Assembly (NCBI GenBank): GCA_036768485.1
Contig: JAVLUZ010000521.1
Location: 186,001-250,000 of the forward strand
DNA: 64,000 bases
DNA from: Mermis nigrescens
Taxonomy: Eukaryota; Nematoda; Enoplea; Mermithida; Mermithidae
Direction of reading: 5' to 3'
The translations under genes were made by a program, and so were the position numbers. Shown piece by piece: positions 39,801 to 48,739 of the stretch (position 1 is the first letter of the stretch; every line of letters starts with the position of its first letter). Below the pieces are notes generated by a model. The model had not been told where the DNA came from and made no database searches. It was given only the letters and a program-made list of their open reading frames with translations.

Positions 39801-42749
39801 TCATGCTGGCGAGAAAAACAAGAACTACCTTCCCAATTAAATCGAAAATAATCCCCAATTAAATAATTTTGTACGGAATAGCGAACGTTTTTCTACATAG
39901 CATTTGAATACTTTCTGAAAAAAATAATCTTAATGTCGAATTTACTTTCCAAATTAAGCTCAAAAATGAACTTAAAAATTCAAAAATCCTCTAACAAAAA
40001 ATTTATATCTTTAATGAACAAAATCAAGACACCGCCGTTCACAATTTTAGGATTAGCCTAGCCCCCTCCACCCTCGCAAAAATTTTTCACCTCGTAGAAT
40101 GTTGGTTATCAGACTCTCGTCGAAAACGACTTGTTTTACGTTTTTAGCGATCTTTTATTTAGTCCGAAAGTGTTGATTTTTGTAGTCAGTTTTGACTAAA
40201 TTTTATTAAATCGTATTAAATTTTTCTTGATCACTATCTAGCAAGAAAAAAAAACATCCTGTGAAAAATTGAAACGTTTTTGACACGTATCTATCGTGAG
40301 CCAAAAAGGCACTTATTAAAAATTTTTAGGTCAAACCTCCCAAAATTTCCGTTCTGTATATGCACAAGTATGATCACCGCCCCGTAATTTCAATAGATTA
40401 ACTTTTTCTCGCATATTTTAAATGATTTTTCAGCAAGCATATCTAATGAATGTGTCTGCGAATTCATGGAAAATATTAGTCAACGCGGCCAAGCTGGAAC
40501 TTATGAGTGCCTCCGACCACTCATAAAGTTAAGCATCAGCTCGGACCAAGATAAGCATGTGCTTACTTTATTGCAACAGTCCAAAATTGAGCACAAGCTT
40601 AAGTATGTGCTTAGAAGCATGTGCTTAAGATAAGCAGCAGCTCCAATTTAATTGCAACTGTCTAAGCAACAGTCTGTTGCTTAAACCGGTACTTAAGCAC
40701 CAGCTTGTACTTAAGTACGTTTATTGCAACTGGGCCCTGAGCGTTAGTGTTCTTTGCACCCAACATTTGCGTATACTTTATACTGAAATTCTTTGATTTG
40801 TCCTAATAAGGTAAGGTTGTCTTGTTTTAAAACAAGATAATGCTGTCAGAACAATATTGTTTTCTGCGTTCTTGGACTGCTGTCATTATAGTGGCATGTT
40901 ACCGTGTGTGTTAACTGACTGATTTACTCAAATCATGCTAAATAAAAGTAGGGTACTACCAAAGAAAAATGCTCCGATGAAACAAAAAAAGACGGATATA
41001 CTTGGGATTGTGGATTACTAAGGATGACTAAAGGAGGGAACTAGGAAAAAACTACCTATGAACATATATTCTTACATTCGCAAAATCTGCTAAGAATCAG
41101 ACTTTCTCTAAGCAACGCAAAAAATCGAAGTATATCCTGCGGCCTCTGAAGAATGTAATCTCTTTAAATAATCTTTAATGCTTTACATAAGAGTGTAGAA
41201 ACATAATCTCAAATGTATACTTTTGTAAATTGCTTGCAAGTTGCAACGCTGACTTGCTTCGTATTGTGATTGATAAAAAAACTAATTACAATAGTATTTA
41301 TAGGTGTTCTATTTTTTATCATGAGCATTATAGCAAGAACCGGCGTCAATTTATCAGTGCACACAATCGTACTTGCGGGCATGCAAGTGTACTTAAAGTA
41401 GGTACATGGAGTCTGTTTCACGTAGGCTAACGCGTTTCCTACTGCTTTAAATCAACAATTTATATGATTGTCTTGAGTGTATCGATGTTTGCTATTTCAT
41501 TCAATTGACTTGCAAAGTCGCTCCTAGTCTACTCCATCTTATTCCCCATAGCTACTGCATAATCTAACTTGCTGCTTTTTCAATCGTTTTTTCGGTTCAA
41601 TAGTTCATTTCAATCTGCAGACCGCAGAATAAACTTCGATTTTTCGCGTTGATTAGAGAAAGTCTGATTTTCAACAGATTTTGCGACTTTAAACTTATAC
41701 ATAGGTAACTTTTTCTTAGTCCCCTCCTTTTACATCCTTAATAATTCACAATCCCAAGTATATACGTCTTTTTTGTTCCATCGGAACATTTTTCTTTGCT
41801 AGTTAGGTATATACGTAAATCCCGCTTTAATAAGTGTGAACTCATATATGATTAATATAGTGGCTGTTTCTTTATAGTGGTCTCAAAACAAATTTCAAAC
41901 GTTAGCTTAATTTCAAACACGTTCACGAGGAAGTTTATTTTTTATGTATTTTCGGCCTTAATTCAGCATTATTTCCTCATAGAGCCTTTTTCTGCATTTG
42001 GCATCTAGAGACCCTAATCTCCACGTGTATGATCAGCTGATGTCTTTGCCGGTTTAAAATGGTGTCAAGAGTTCATGCCACTTAAGCACTGATAGATATA
42101 CCAAAATTCATTTTTAAACATTTGTTTTGCATTTTTTGTGATCAATGAATAAGGAAACGTCGAAAAATTGTGTTTTCTGTTTTTTATTTAAATAATAATT
42201 TAAATAATAAATAATTTGAATGATTTGAATAATAACAGTCTTTTTGCCCCTTTTGGTTCTTGTAAGAATTTTCATTCTTGCAAGAATTTTCAAAACAAGA
42301 GCCATCGGATCCATTCCATCCTTTTCAATGTCCAGAGTGCTAGTACAAGGGCAGCTTATATGTACCTCCAAAAATACATAACGTCAACGCTTATTTGATT
42401 AATTTGCACTTCAATTCTTTCCTATTTAAATCTAAATGCATTTATACCCATCCATATCATTCGATTGTTCATGAGCCTCGCAAATACAAGTTACGTGATT
42501 CGGCTTATAAAGGTCTTCTGTTACGGTTGTCCCAGGCGTTGAATTCAGCAGATCCCCAAGATCAGGAATTGTATGGCCTTTGCTCGAATGAGCCTCAGGA
42601 TCTTGATTATTGACCGCCTCATTCTGATCCAATAATGGAGTTACCATGGCCGGATACGACAACATAAGTGGTCGCGGCATAGGCGATCGGTCTGATGTAG
42701 TTAAAATATCCAAGTTGGGATTTAAGTTCAAGTGATTAATAGCTGACAT
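24423..42749 (-). CDS. Six1/2: SIX1/2-type (sine oculis) homeobox transcription factor, complete 4-exon coding region
   Basis: Join 42749-42448, 32033-31853, 28106-27814 and 24879-24423 on the minus strand; this gives 410 residues. SIX proteins are nuclear DNA-binding factors: the SIX domain binds partners such as Eyes absent and the homeodomain binds DNA. They act in eye, muscle and sensory-organ development. Seen here: a Ser/Pro/Asn-rich N-terminal extension (about 1-80), a SIX domain (about 81-195) containing LARFLWSLP and [11 protein letters not shown], and a homeodomain (about 196-255) with [13 protein letters not shown] and [14 protein letters not shown]. Homeodomain residue 50 is Lys and residue 51 is Asn, as in the SIX class. 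ETSY in helix 1 marks the SIX1/2 subfamily rather than SIX3/6 or SIX4/5. The C-terminal region is Ser/Gln/His-rich. Every junction is GT-AG and every phase matches. Odd points: the divergent SIX-domain start, and introns packed with transposons. Exon borders are inferred by eye, without transcript data. Confidence 0.95.
25188..26846 (+). mobile_element. Repeat E, 1.66 kb, in SIX1/2 intron 3
   Basis: The ends AGGCGTAGCCAGG and CCTGGCTACGCCT are exact inverted repeats. A diverged reverse copy lies at 46493-47793 and shares gcgcatgc, aatgattgtgta/tatgcaatcatt and the GC hairpin. The 26280-26520 part holds gtacaaagattttt words and two hairpin 15-mers. No coding. Confidence 0.6.
27814..28106 (-). 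CDS. Six1/2: SIX1/2 coding exon 3: end of the SIX domain and the whole homeodomain
   Basis: Encodes residues 162-258 plus two bases of codon 259. It opens [20 protein letters not shown] after the acceptor ttgtag and ends in AAKAKDG at the donor gtaagg. It carries the linker [17 protein letters not shown], nearly invariant in SIX1/2 proteins, and the full homeodomain (residues about 196-255) with Trp243, Lys245 and Asn246 in recognition helix 3. This is the most conserved part of the gene and fixes the subfamily. Confidence 0.97.
28280..28560. repeat. Family B repeat in SIX1/2 intron 2
   Basis: Shares the aatggaggtcaaaaattgacg and tttttgaggccattttagct words with 22639-22860 and 45540-46350. 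Confidence 0.5.
28971..29395 (+). repeat. Minisatellite in SIX1/2 intron 2, forward array
   Basis: Repeated tagacccactgtatcggta and cccaccgaaaaaatctcg words, with roughly 40-50-bp units and many substitutions. The 77-codon frames on the minus strand are by-products. Confidence 0.8.
29835..31010. repeat. Inverted pair of a roughly 300-bp repeat around the reversed minisatellite
   Basis: 29835-30170 (ggcggatccaggatattctg ... gcgccaagaaagtcagtaaa) recurs reversed at 30720-31010 (gacatttattgactttctt ... gtcagaaaatcctaaatcc). The array at 30238-30625 lies between them. Confidence 0.6.
30238..30625 (-). repeat. Minisatellite in SIX1/2 intron 2, inverted array
   Basis: Same unit as 28971-29395 but reversed (gggtctaccgatacagtggg), returning briefly to forward orientation at 30590-30620. 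A short further piece lies at 31150-31285. Confidence 0.8.
31853..32033 (-). CDS. Six1/2: SIX1/2 coding exon 2: core of the SIX domain
   Basis: Encodes residues 102-161, from [20 protein letters not shown] to [11 protein letters not shown]. This is the helical core of the SIX domain, used for Eya and co-repressor contacts and for DNA specificity. The acceptor is cttaag preceded by a T-rich tract; the donor is CTAAAG followed by gtaaac (phase 0). Conservation here is clear: [22 protein letters not shown] and [10 protein letters not shown] are all family hallmarks. Confidence 0.95.
32146..35395 (+). mobile_element. Large repeat module, arm 2 (in SIX1/2 intron 1)
   Basis: Hairpin sub-element 32146-33525 (inverted ends about 180 bp; interior longer than in arm 1), the conserved 140-bp block 33530-33670, GTGTAAAG-rich units to 35290, and the terminal gcactaacgcgctacc palindrome remnant near 35380. 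It faces arm 3 across about 150 bp. Confidence 0.7.
32757..32826 (-). other. tRNA-like sequence (A and B box), probably SINE or pseudogene
   Basis: On the minus strand TTAGCGCAGTGGTAGAAC matches an A box and GAGTTCGATTCC a B box at tRNA spacing. The acceptor, D and anticodon stems do not pair properly, so this is not a functional tRNA gene. It lies inside the arm 2 hairpin sub-element. Confidence 0.4.
38705..38958 (-). mobile_element. MITE family A copy inside the PIF-like element
   Basis: 254 bp with exact flanking CATATGACC at 38696-38704 and 38959-38967. Confidence 0.8.
39224..39464 (-). mobile_element. Second MITE family A copy inside the PIF-like element
   Basis: 241 bp with exact flanking GGTACTGAA at 39215-39223 and 39465-39473. 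Confidence 0.8.
42448..42749 (-). CDS. Six1/2: SIX1/2 coding exon 1: N-terminal extension and start of the SIX domain
   Basis: Encodes residues 1-100 plus two bases of codon 101. The start is the ATG opening MSAINHLN. An acceptor-like AG lies 20 nt upstream (exon probably from 42769), so the leader is probably spliced. The first 80 residues (Asn/Pro/Ser/Asp-rich, with IPDLGDLLN) match nothing I recognise; fly Sine oculis also has an N-terminal extension of its own. The SIX domain then opens as [16 protein letters not shown], where most SIX1/2 proteins have a VACVCEVLQQ-type segment. The donor is GATGG followed by gtataa. The leftover GG joins the G of exon 2 to make Gly101, and the result reads straight into LARFLWSLP. 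That phase match is the main reason for placing this exon in the gene despite the 10.4-kb intron. Confidence 0.85.
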
Positions 42750-42949
42750 AGAATCTGAGCAGCCAGGGGCTAAAAATAAGAGCATAAAAAATGTAAAAAA
42801 GCGAAACTAAATAAAACATACTTTTGCGATGTCAATTTTCTTTCAACGCATTACGCCAAAAAATGCAATAAAAAATATAAAAAATGTGACAATGAGAAAA
42901 TAATTTATTTCGAGGTACAATATTATAGTAAATGACGAAAAAGTCGTAC

Positions 42950-43010
42950 CTAAAGTCCAAATAATCTTTCTCCGAGTCAGTCTCAGCTGAAGAACATGGC
43001 TTGCTACTAA
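42950..43010 (-). other. Possible 5' (leader) exon of SIX1/2
   Basis: A 61-nt stretch bounded by a good acceptor (ttgctttcag) and a good donor (GACTTTAG followed by gtacga), 180 nt upstream of the acceptor of coding exon 1. One frame is open and Ser/Asp/Glu-rich (SSKPCSSAETDSEKDY). Joined to exon 1 it does not continue into the SIX frame: that reading stops after about ten codons. If it is an exon, it is more likely untranslated leader or part of an alternative transcript. Confidence 0.3.
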
Positions 43011-43209
43011 CTGAAAGCAATCGTGGCGTACGAAATATAATACAAGCAGAATTCTCAGATGAAAAATTCGAACAAAACCTAAGAGATGGAAATCCGATCC
43101 TCAGGAAACGTTTCCCGTGTATCTCATTGACATACCTGAATCGTTTAGCTTGCACAATCTGCATCCTTCTTTTTTGTTACTGAATTCTTATGTTTACATA
43201 AAAACCTCT

Positions 43210-43800
43210 AGAACGGCTATCAAATGTCTCGGTCGGTATATCCGATGTATCATGTGAAACCCAAGAATCTCTTTTTAATAATGTACATAAACAGGCAGCG
43301 GAGGCTTTTTCCCAGTCCTCGTCCCAGTCGCATACTGTTCTCCCAAATTCGTATTTGCTTATCTTGGGTCCCGGCTACTAAAAACAAACACGGGAAAAAC
43401 CCATAAGCCAACTGAGCGGTCCGTAAAGAGGCAAAAAGCTTGTACTTATAGTTTGGCTTTCGGATAAGCCGTGCCTTACGATAAAAAACTCGTATTCAAT
43501 ACAAGTAATAAAATAATGAAAAGACTTCTTACTCTGTTACGATAAAACAATGAGTAAAAATGGACTTGTTTGAACAAAAAATTTTTGCAGTACCCTACCT
43601 ATTATTCAACGAGCGAGATGAGCGACATGCTCCAAGGTGCGGGACGGCATGCGATTACATTGACCGGACCTTTTCGGATTTTCTAAAAAAAGTGTGCGCC
43701 CTGTACGCATCACGTGCAGTCGTTTTCGACACATGCGCACCACTTGCGCTTTTACAGGCGGCCGAACGATGCGATGAAGCTTATTTATGATTTTTGGTAG
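43210..43800. other. Unassigned open stretch and CpG-richer region upstream of SIX1/2
   Basis: On the minus strand about 57 codons are open behind an AG acceptor near 43374. They include CDWDEDWEKASAACLC and end near a weak gt donor at about 43208. On the plus strand a 76-codon frame (43560-43790) is open in a GC-richer block with many TGCGC/GCATGC words. Neither matches a family I recognise. The position just upstream of SIX and the CpG-like composition fit a promoter or leader region, but no core promoter element is evident. Confidence 0.25.
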
Positions 43801-43809
43801 CTTCTCACA

Positions 43810-45500
43810 ACGCTATGTGTATTTCATGGTCCAATGCGAAATGATTGCCTTAGGTACCTACCTATAATTTCTACGTGCGTACATCATGATCGTGCTTAAA
43901 TTAATGTCTTATGAAGTGAATCGAGCCGAGCGACGAAAAAAGTTATGTGGTAGTTCACAAGTAGGTACATCTAGAGCCCTAGGCTATAAAATAAGGTTGA
44001 CCAGAAGCTGCTGTTTGGACCAGCTACCGTCGTACGTACCTACGCTCAACTTCTATGCTGTATAGTACGTTCAAAACGTGATACATAAAATCATCGTGCT
44101 TTTACGTTCTGAGCGAGTTTTAGTATCAAATTTCGGTTCATCTAAGAAAACGTATTGCCTGGCTCAGGCCTGAAATTCGATACTGGGAGATCGCGTAGGT
44201 CTGCGCCGTAAAGCTTTAAGTAAAAGCGCCATTTTGGAGCCTGCGCCGAAATAGTTTCTTACCGTATCATGTAAAAATCGTTCATTCGCCTGAGAAGCAT
44301 TTGAGTACATTACATAGGTACGTTTAGAGAAAACTTATCACCGCCATTTTACTGCAAATGTGATCTTACTAACTATCTACGAGCAAGTTGACATTATTTG
44401 GGAACAAAAAATTCGTTTATGTATGCATATATGTACACAAATATTGACGTTTTTACAGAAAATTTCAGGGAAAACATCGTTTGTATGTCTTCTGCTGCAG
44501 AAATGAACTTCAGCCGAGAGAATACAAGGGGCTGGAATTTCTTGCAGATTTTGCTAACAAAGTGTGATGGTTCAATTTTAAGTTTGAAGGCTAACATGGG
44601 CAGCAACCAAATTATGGGTGTCCGATAGGGCAAAATCTTTAAAAATAGCACCAAATCTTTAATTTTGGGGGGACTATCGATTCTGGGAGTTTTCAGATTC
44701 TCGCTGTGTCTACACTGCCCCAGACCCCCACGCCCGTATGTACCTACATAGTTACATTAAGCTGACAGATTGCGATTATAGCATTGATCTGATATATAAT
44801 TATCGTAATCCTCGGCTTACTGTCGTTGAAAATTCTTAGAATTAATGCACGAAGTTATGTGAAACAGACTATAGTTAAAGCAGCTATGACCATACATGGG
44901 CAGCAAGAAAAGTCTGGGGGCTGAAATCGCCAAAATTTGTACTAAAAATATAATTCTGGGGGTCTAAAATGATTTGCGAAAGGGGTTTTAAGTTCTGGGG
45001 GTGTATACCCCCAAACCCACCACTCCCATGTGTGGCGATGACTAATGTAAGTATATGCAGAGACGATCAATAAGAAATGAGAAGGAGAAAAACAAAGATA
45101 AAAACCATAAACCATATTTTTTACAAAAACATTTAAAGAAAAATCATCTGGAAATCGTTAGTTAATTATTTTAAAGTTCATATCACCTTTTAAAGTTTCG
45201 CTCGACAAATAAAAACTTATTTATCCCGCTGGCCCCTCGGCTGATTCCAAATAGATGCTGGTCATGTTGTGCGTCCGTTTAGTACCGACCAGACATGTAC
45301 AAATCGTGGTACAACGTGGAAAGTTCAAGCGTGAAAGTAGGCTTCCATGAAAAGAAAAGGGAAAATTTATTGGAACAAAATTAGGCACAATTAAAGCAAG
45401 AAATCTGGAGGAACTTTTCTTGCACCAATTTTTAAAACCGTTTGAGCGCATTAAAGCTCTCACAGCTAAAACAGCAGACTAGATTGGGTCCTACACCCGT
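43810..45500. other. Gene-free flank upstream of SIX1/2
   Basis: Holds taggtacctacctata-type words near 43850, the truncated MITE M copy and a family A-like fragment at 44890-45030 (catgggcagcaagaaaagtc). No coding is recognised. Confidence 0.4.
44758..44876. mobile_element. mariner-like MITE M, 5'-truncated copy
   Basis: Starts at taagctgacagattgcga and runs to gtgaaacagactatag. The left TATAGTCTG end is missing. Confidence 0.6.
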
Positions 45501-45539
45501 AGACCGACTATGCTATGAGTCTAATGGAAAAATATTAAA

Positions 45540-46350
45540 TTTTCTGGGGCGAGGCAAAATAGAGTCCAAAAATGGAGGGAAACAAAACTTTTTTCAAAAG
45601 TCTGTGAAATTGACCGTAAATGGCGGAGTAACATATTTTTAATGTTATTTTAGCTAAAATAGTGGATTAAAATAATAAAATTTCAACTCTATTTTAGCGT
45701 CATCAGTTCTTAAGGCAATTTTAGCCCAGAAAAGCGCATTAACTGCTTCACCAGACCGGCCATACTGTACATGTGTAATCTTGATCAGACATGCACAGGT
45801 TTTGGGAGTCCAGAATTGAAAAATTGAAAATTTTGTGGTGAATATGAGGCAAAATAAAGGCCAAAAAACGGATGAAAATTGAAAATTTTATTCAAATGTG
45901 CTTCAAATTGACCAGGAACTGTGTAATTTTTAATGCTATTTTAGCGCTTACACCAGTTTTTGAAGTCATTTTGGCCTAAAAAATTTCAATTTGTGACCCC
46001 CCCCACAAACCGACTGACCCCCTCCAGATCATCCATGCTGTGCATCTATGGTCTTGACCAGAGATGCACAGCATGGCCGATCGGGGAGGGATCAGTCGCT
46101 CCGGGGGTTGAAGATTGAGCTTTTTTGGCCAAAATGAGCTCAAAAACTGAATTAAACGCTAAAATAGCGTTAATACTCAGTTATTACACAGTTTCTGGTC
46201 AATTTGAAGCACTTTTGAAGAAAGTTTTAAATTTTCATCGATTTTTGGCCTTAATTTTACTTAATTTTCTTCAAAGATTTCTCATTTTTTTTGATCCAGG
46301 GTTCAAAATAATCTCTAAAATTAATGTAAATCTTAAAATAGCGTAGAACC
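45540..46350. repeat. Three clustered family B repeats
   Basis: Copies at about 45540-45780, 45790-46050 (both forward) and 46060-46350 (reverse). The last two form an imperfect inverted pair around the tgcatctatggtcttgacca junction. Non-coding. Confidence 0.55.
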
Positions 46351-46492
46351 TACATATTTTAATCCGCCGTTTCTGATCAACTTGCGTACTTTTCTGAAAA
46401 AGTTTTGATACTTTTATTTTAGTCTTAATTCAGCCTTATTTTCTCCAGAAAATTTATTATTTTCCAATTTGGGGCTCTGACCAGAAGCGTAG

Positions 46493-47793
46493 TCAGAATT
46501 TTGGTTCGGGGGGGGCGCATACAAAAGTTTTTAGACTGCTTTTGCATTGAATGCTTTGATATGGTACAGTATACGCGAAAAACTCAGATTTTCGACGGTT
46601 AGGAGTGAGGCCAAGCGAATTTTATTGACAAACAGTTCGGAAATCATAAGTAGCGCAAAGCTCTTAACATGGTCATTTTTAACGCCCTAAACATTTTGTA
46701 GCTTTGTAAATACTAACAGTCTGAAGGGGTACAAAATAATTTTGACATTATTCTATAAGTTTAGGCTTCTAACAAGAAAACTGCGAATCACTAAGTTAGT
46801 ATGAAGCACTAGAATATTTTGACTGATTCAGGCTTTTAAGCGCAATGCTGGAGCTTTAAAAGAGAAATAACAGGAACCGGCGGAAAACATTGGCGTTTTT
46901 GCTCTTAAAACTTAATTTAAACCGTTTTAAATAATACGGAATAGACAAACTAATTCTGGCGCAAAGTGCCGGGAATTTTTAAAACTTCTAGCTCTTTTAC
47001 CTTTTTGTCCACCCAAAAATCTTTGTACATGTACAATACAACGAGATTTTGCGGCTGAGGATGTCTGGGGTGGCGCGCTCAAGCGCTCCCCAGCGGAGTT
47101 CGGGGCAGAGCCCCAAAATATTTTGTAAAAAAGACGCTTCATTATTAAATAGTAACGTCAAAATTTCCGCGAAATTGGCTAAATATTGATCCTCAGATAA
47201 GCCGAAAAACAGTTCAAATTGATCAACTCCTACATGGCACGAAACTTTTCAGTTGATTGCTGAATTGTAAAGCGCGTTTTGAGCTTAAATGCATTTTTCT
47301 ACCTAGCTAAGTACGTGTAGCAACGGGTCGCTTCGATACCTATAAGATATAACAAGACTTAGTTCAGAAAACAGAAAATGCGGACAACACAAGAAAATTT
47401 CGGTCATTCCTTTCAATTAAAATAGGATTATTTGACTTTGTAAAGAAAGACAAACAAAGCAGAAATAGACAAACTGGTATGCAATCATTTTCGCACTTTT
47501 ACCGTGATGCTCAACGAGCATGCGCAGTTTCATTCAACGAATTGAGTGCATAAAATCATTGTAATGATGTGAAGCGCTGAATGATTTCAGCAGCTGATTC
47601 AAGCTTCTAAACTCAATGGATCTATATAACAATAAATAATAAGGACTCGGCGCGAAGCGCCGAAAATTTAGTCCTTTTTTGCCGTTTTGAACTCAATTTT
47701 CTGAACACAATTATCGAATCAGAAAAGTCAACAAAATTTCTAAAAAATTTTGGGGGCACGTGCCCCCTATGCTCCCCTGGCTGCGCCCTTCGT
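46493..47793 (-). mobile_element. Repeat E, second copy, inverted
   Basis: Starts gaagcgtagtcagaatttt and ends gctcccctggctgcgccc. It is reverse-oriented to the 25188 copy. The 71-codon frame at 46927 and similar frames are by-products. Confidence 0.55.
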
Positions 47794-48186
47794 TCTGACC
47801 CCTGACCCCCATACATATCTGGTTGTGACAAGACTTGCACGTTGGAGGTTCGGGGTCTAGACCCCCAGAGAATGGAAGAGTGGAAAGTTTTCCAGAAAAA
47901 TGTGGCAAAATGGGAATCCGGACAATTGGTAACAATTCGTAGGAGGACAACTGGTAGGATGACAATTCGTAGAAAGACAATTTGTTGTATAGGTCAATTG
48001 GTAGGATACCAACTAGTAGGTATCGTATGTACATAATCGTAGGTGGCAAAAAGTGCAGTAAAGTGAACAAGAGGTAAAAAATGGGTTAATTTAGGTCAAC
48101 ATGTCACAGTGGTCAAAATCATTTACGGTTAAATGTCAGGAGAGTTGTGGTCGCTATTTTTCATGATTTCGTTGACTTGTTGCTAA

Positions 48187-48402
48187 ATGACCGAATTTAA
48201 CTCGACTGAGCGTGGAAAAAGAAAGCTATGTTTTGACGGATATGCTTACAATCGAGAAGCTGATAGCAATGATAAAACTTACTGGAATTGCGAAAAACGT
48301 ACGACATGCAAAGCTAGGGCACATACTGACTTTGATGCCGAGCATGGCGACAGAGTAACAATCCGGGGAAATCATTCCCATGCACAGCAATTTTTTAAGT
48401 AG
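48187..48402 (+). CDS. FLYWCH zinc-finger protein, 71 residues, inside a transposon
   Basis: The protein is essentially one FLYWCH domain: RGKRKLCFDGYAYNRE, then TYWNC at residues 31-35, Cys41, and a closing HSH with His63 and His65. This is the C-x5-C ... H-x-H zinc ligand pattern expected for the family. The start ATG is the first in frame and the stop follows the domain by six residues. FLYWCH domains bind DNA or RNA and in animals often occur with MULE-type transposases; that association is established knowledge. No transposase is visible in this element, so it is either a non-autonomous copy keeping only the DNA-binding part, or one exon of a larger decayed gene. The open frame with intact ligands suggests it is recent or constrained. 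Confidence 0.75.
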   Translation: MTEFNSTERGKRKLCFDGYAYNREADSNDKTYWNCEKRTTCKARAHTDFDAEHGDRVTIRGNHSHAQQFFK

Positions 48403-48509
48403 CGAAAGCTTGAATCAATTTGAAATCAATTAGCCATAAATGTAAGATTGGGATGGGGGCATCGCCCCACCTAAGATGGGTCCGTCTCCCCCTCCCAACC
48501 GTCCGGACC

Positions 48510-48739
48510 ACACCTGGGCGTGGGGGGTTTGAGGGGGTGTGCACCCCTGAGAAACCACCCCCAGAATTCAATTTTTAAAATTTTTTTTCGTTTTTTTCGC
48601 AATTTTTTGATGCCAATGGATAGTGCTCGATGAGAAACGTCGAAAAATGGTGTTTTTTCGCCATACCACCATTTTTAAAGCAATTTTTTGACCTTTGAAA
48701 AATCTTGCACCCCCAGAATTTTCTTGCTGCCCACGTATG
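48510..48739 (-). mobile_element. MITE family A copy inside the FLYWCH element
   Basis: 230 bp with exact flanking GTCCGGACC at 48501-48509 and 48740-48748. It is younger than the element that hosts it. Confidence 0.8.

Larger units (their letters stand above)
37157..40736. mobile_element. PIF/Harbinger-like non-autonomous element inserted in arm 3
   Basis: Perfect 14-bp terminal inverted repeats GGCCCAGTTGCAAT, flanked on both sides by CTG (37154-37156 and 40737-40739), a 3-bp target duplication. Removing it and one CTG restores the attacgaatctgagcgttagtg seen in related module copies. Subterminal zones (37165-37350, 40490-40725) are full of AAGCACGTGCTTA-type palindromes. PIF/Harbinger elements make 3-bp duplications, usually TWA, so CTG is atypical. 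No transposase is recognised; two smaller MITEs lie inside. Confidence 0.7.
35548..41810 (-). mobile_element. Large repeat module, arm 3, inverted and interrupted
   Basis: Reverse copy of arm 2: gtagcgcgttagcgc at the inner end (35558), GTGTAAAG units to about 37156, the 140-bp block at 40800-40960, and the hairpin sub-element 40963-41805. A 3580-bp foreign insertion (37157-40736) splits it. Confidence 0.7.

Noticed and set aside
42395..42613. Plus-strand 72-codon frame opposite SIX exon 1
   Set aside because: It is the antisense shadow of the SIX1/2 N-terminal exon, whose frame and phase fit the gene.
43560..43790. 76-codon plus-strand frame with a protein-like composition
   Set aside because: No recognisable motif, no splice context, and it sits in a GC-richer block where open frames are expected by chance. 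Kept only as an unassigned region.
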